NCBI GenBank assembly: GCA_030674155.1
Contig: CM060326.1
Span: 38,159,265-38,223,264, forward strand
Reading direction: 5' to 3'
Length of the DNA stretch: 64,000 nucleotides
Origin: Stramonita haemastoma
Taxonomy: Eukaryota; Mollusca; Gastropoda; Neogastropoda; Muricidae
Shown: in pieces, positions 63,173 through 64,000 of the stretch
How the letters are laid out: every line of letters begins with the position of its first letter
Numbering within the stretch: position 1 is the first letter of the stretch
Notes under the pieces: generated by a model
What the model saw: only the letters and a program-made list of their open reading frames with translations
Databases searched by the model: none
Told to the model about the DNA's origin: nothing
Position numbers and translations under genes: made by a program

Positions 63173-63401
63173 CAACATCTACTTTTGCACTCATTCAAAA
63201 ACTTACAAGGTGTGAGTAGGCCCTGACAACATTTTCAGCACACAAAGCTTTAAGCATAACAAACACACATGCAGATTAGAGAAACACATACAAAATCTTT
63301 TTAAGAGGTGGGGTATGTCAATACTATGATGAATCACTTTCAATGGAGAGAGTTGCCTGAAATTCATGCAGAATACTTATTAACAGTAAATGTTAATTTT
63401 A

Positions 63402-63701
63402 CCCTCTTAGTCCCGAACCCGGATTTGCTGGATTCAATAATTGCCCTGAACTGGGATTTGCTGCGATTTACACACAGTAGATTTCTTCCATCACGCAGTG
63501 ACCATCACTAATTGCTACCATAGGCCAAAGCTCTATCAGGCCAGAGGTACAAAGCTTGCTGAGAGTCTGGAAGTAATTACAGCTGCTGGTATGTACTTAG
63601 AAGGAGGAAAAGGTGAGCGAGCATGTGTGCCTGACCTGATTTCATGACAGAATACGAAATCTAGGGGCAATTTGTGTTCAGAGAATCCAAATGCAAGAGG
63701 G
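63402..63701. mobile_element. Possible 300-bp piggyBac-type MITE
   Basis: Left end CCCTCTTAG after TTTA; right end read inward CCCTCTTGC before TTAA at 63702. The shared CCCTCTT end resembles the element at 49244. The left target is imperfect. Confidence 0.3.
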
Positions 63702-64000
63702 TTAAAATTTTCTATCCTTTTATTTTTTCTCACACTTTTGACAATACTGTTATTGTTCAGAGCTGTGAGAAGAATTGGAATTTATGCAGATATTTACTGT
63801 GACTAAAGCCCCTTCAATACAAAACAATACATTTCCACAAAATTTTTTTCCCTTTTTCTTATTGGGGAAAACTGATTCAGATTTTTTTGTAGATTTTTTT
63901 CACTCTCCCTTTTGACCACATCATCATTCAAGGCTGCTAGAAGAATCCATTCCAAAGAAACTAGAGATGAAGGTAAAATGTGACAAAATAAAAGGGTGGA

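Larger units (their letters stand above)
61766..64000. other. Probable intron of the minus-strand gene
   Basis: Upstream of the last exon in minus sense. Contains a tRNA-like SINE head, (TA)n and a possible 300-bp MITE. No further exon recognised. Confidence 0.35.

Noticed and set aside
63308..63511. 67-codon ORF ending in LLRFTHSRFLPSRSDHH
   Set aside because: Falls in a possible MITE; no family match and no splice context.

Overview
The window is nuclear DNA from an animal, most likely a mollusc and probably a gastropod. Evidence: a split gene with about 34 coding exons and GT-AG introns, AT-rich introns full of (CA)n/(GA)n/(TATG)n microsatellites, tRNA-derived SINEs including one antisense type I associate from memory with gastropod genomes, and DNA transposons with TTAA or TA-rich flanks. 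No prokaryotic features are present.

One gene dominates: PDS5, the HEAT-repeat cohesin-associated protein, on the + strand from a start codon at 8627 to a stop at 44393. Adding the exons gives about 1,460 codons, close to vertebrate PDS5B. Exons 1-28 encode the conserved HEAT-repeat body. Exons 29-34 encode a charged, low-complexity tail ending in RRRTRPRKK. A promoter-like segment with a CCAAT box and an E2F-like site and possible non-coding 5' exons lie at about 6540-6816. The 3' UTR probably extends several kb to poly(A) signals at about 46.1, 48.7 or 49.1 kb. The reading frame is broken by one base at several points (exons 1, 16, 18, 24 and two 3' junctions), mostly in short homopolymers. 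All splice sites remain good, so I read these as assembly indels and not as a pseudogene.

By region: 1-6.5 kb is repeat-rich flank with a LINE ORF1-like remnant (3.8-4.1 kb) and a weak promoter-like segment (1.5-2.1 kb). 8.6-44.4 kb is PDS5. Its introns hold two copies of a ~420-bp TIR element in opposite orientation (introns 4 and 10), a 2.3-kb TTAA-flanked element (intron 21), a ~1-kb 33-bp minisatellite (intron 28) and several SINEs. A third ~420-bp element lies in the 3' UTR. 49.2-50.7 kb is a complete 1.48-kb piggyBac derivative with an open but truncated transposase gene. 58.0-60.3 kb is a second 2.3-kb TTAA-flanked element. At 61.6 kb is the last coding exon of an unidentified minus-strand gene whose 3' end converges on PDS5.

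The most unusual features concern splicing of PDS5. The exon 23 donor has been duplicated in a 58-bp tandem array. The acceptors of exons 18, 20 and 21 abut tandem repeats, and exon 20 follows a ~200-nt TG tract. An inverted TIR-element pair encloses exons 5-10.
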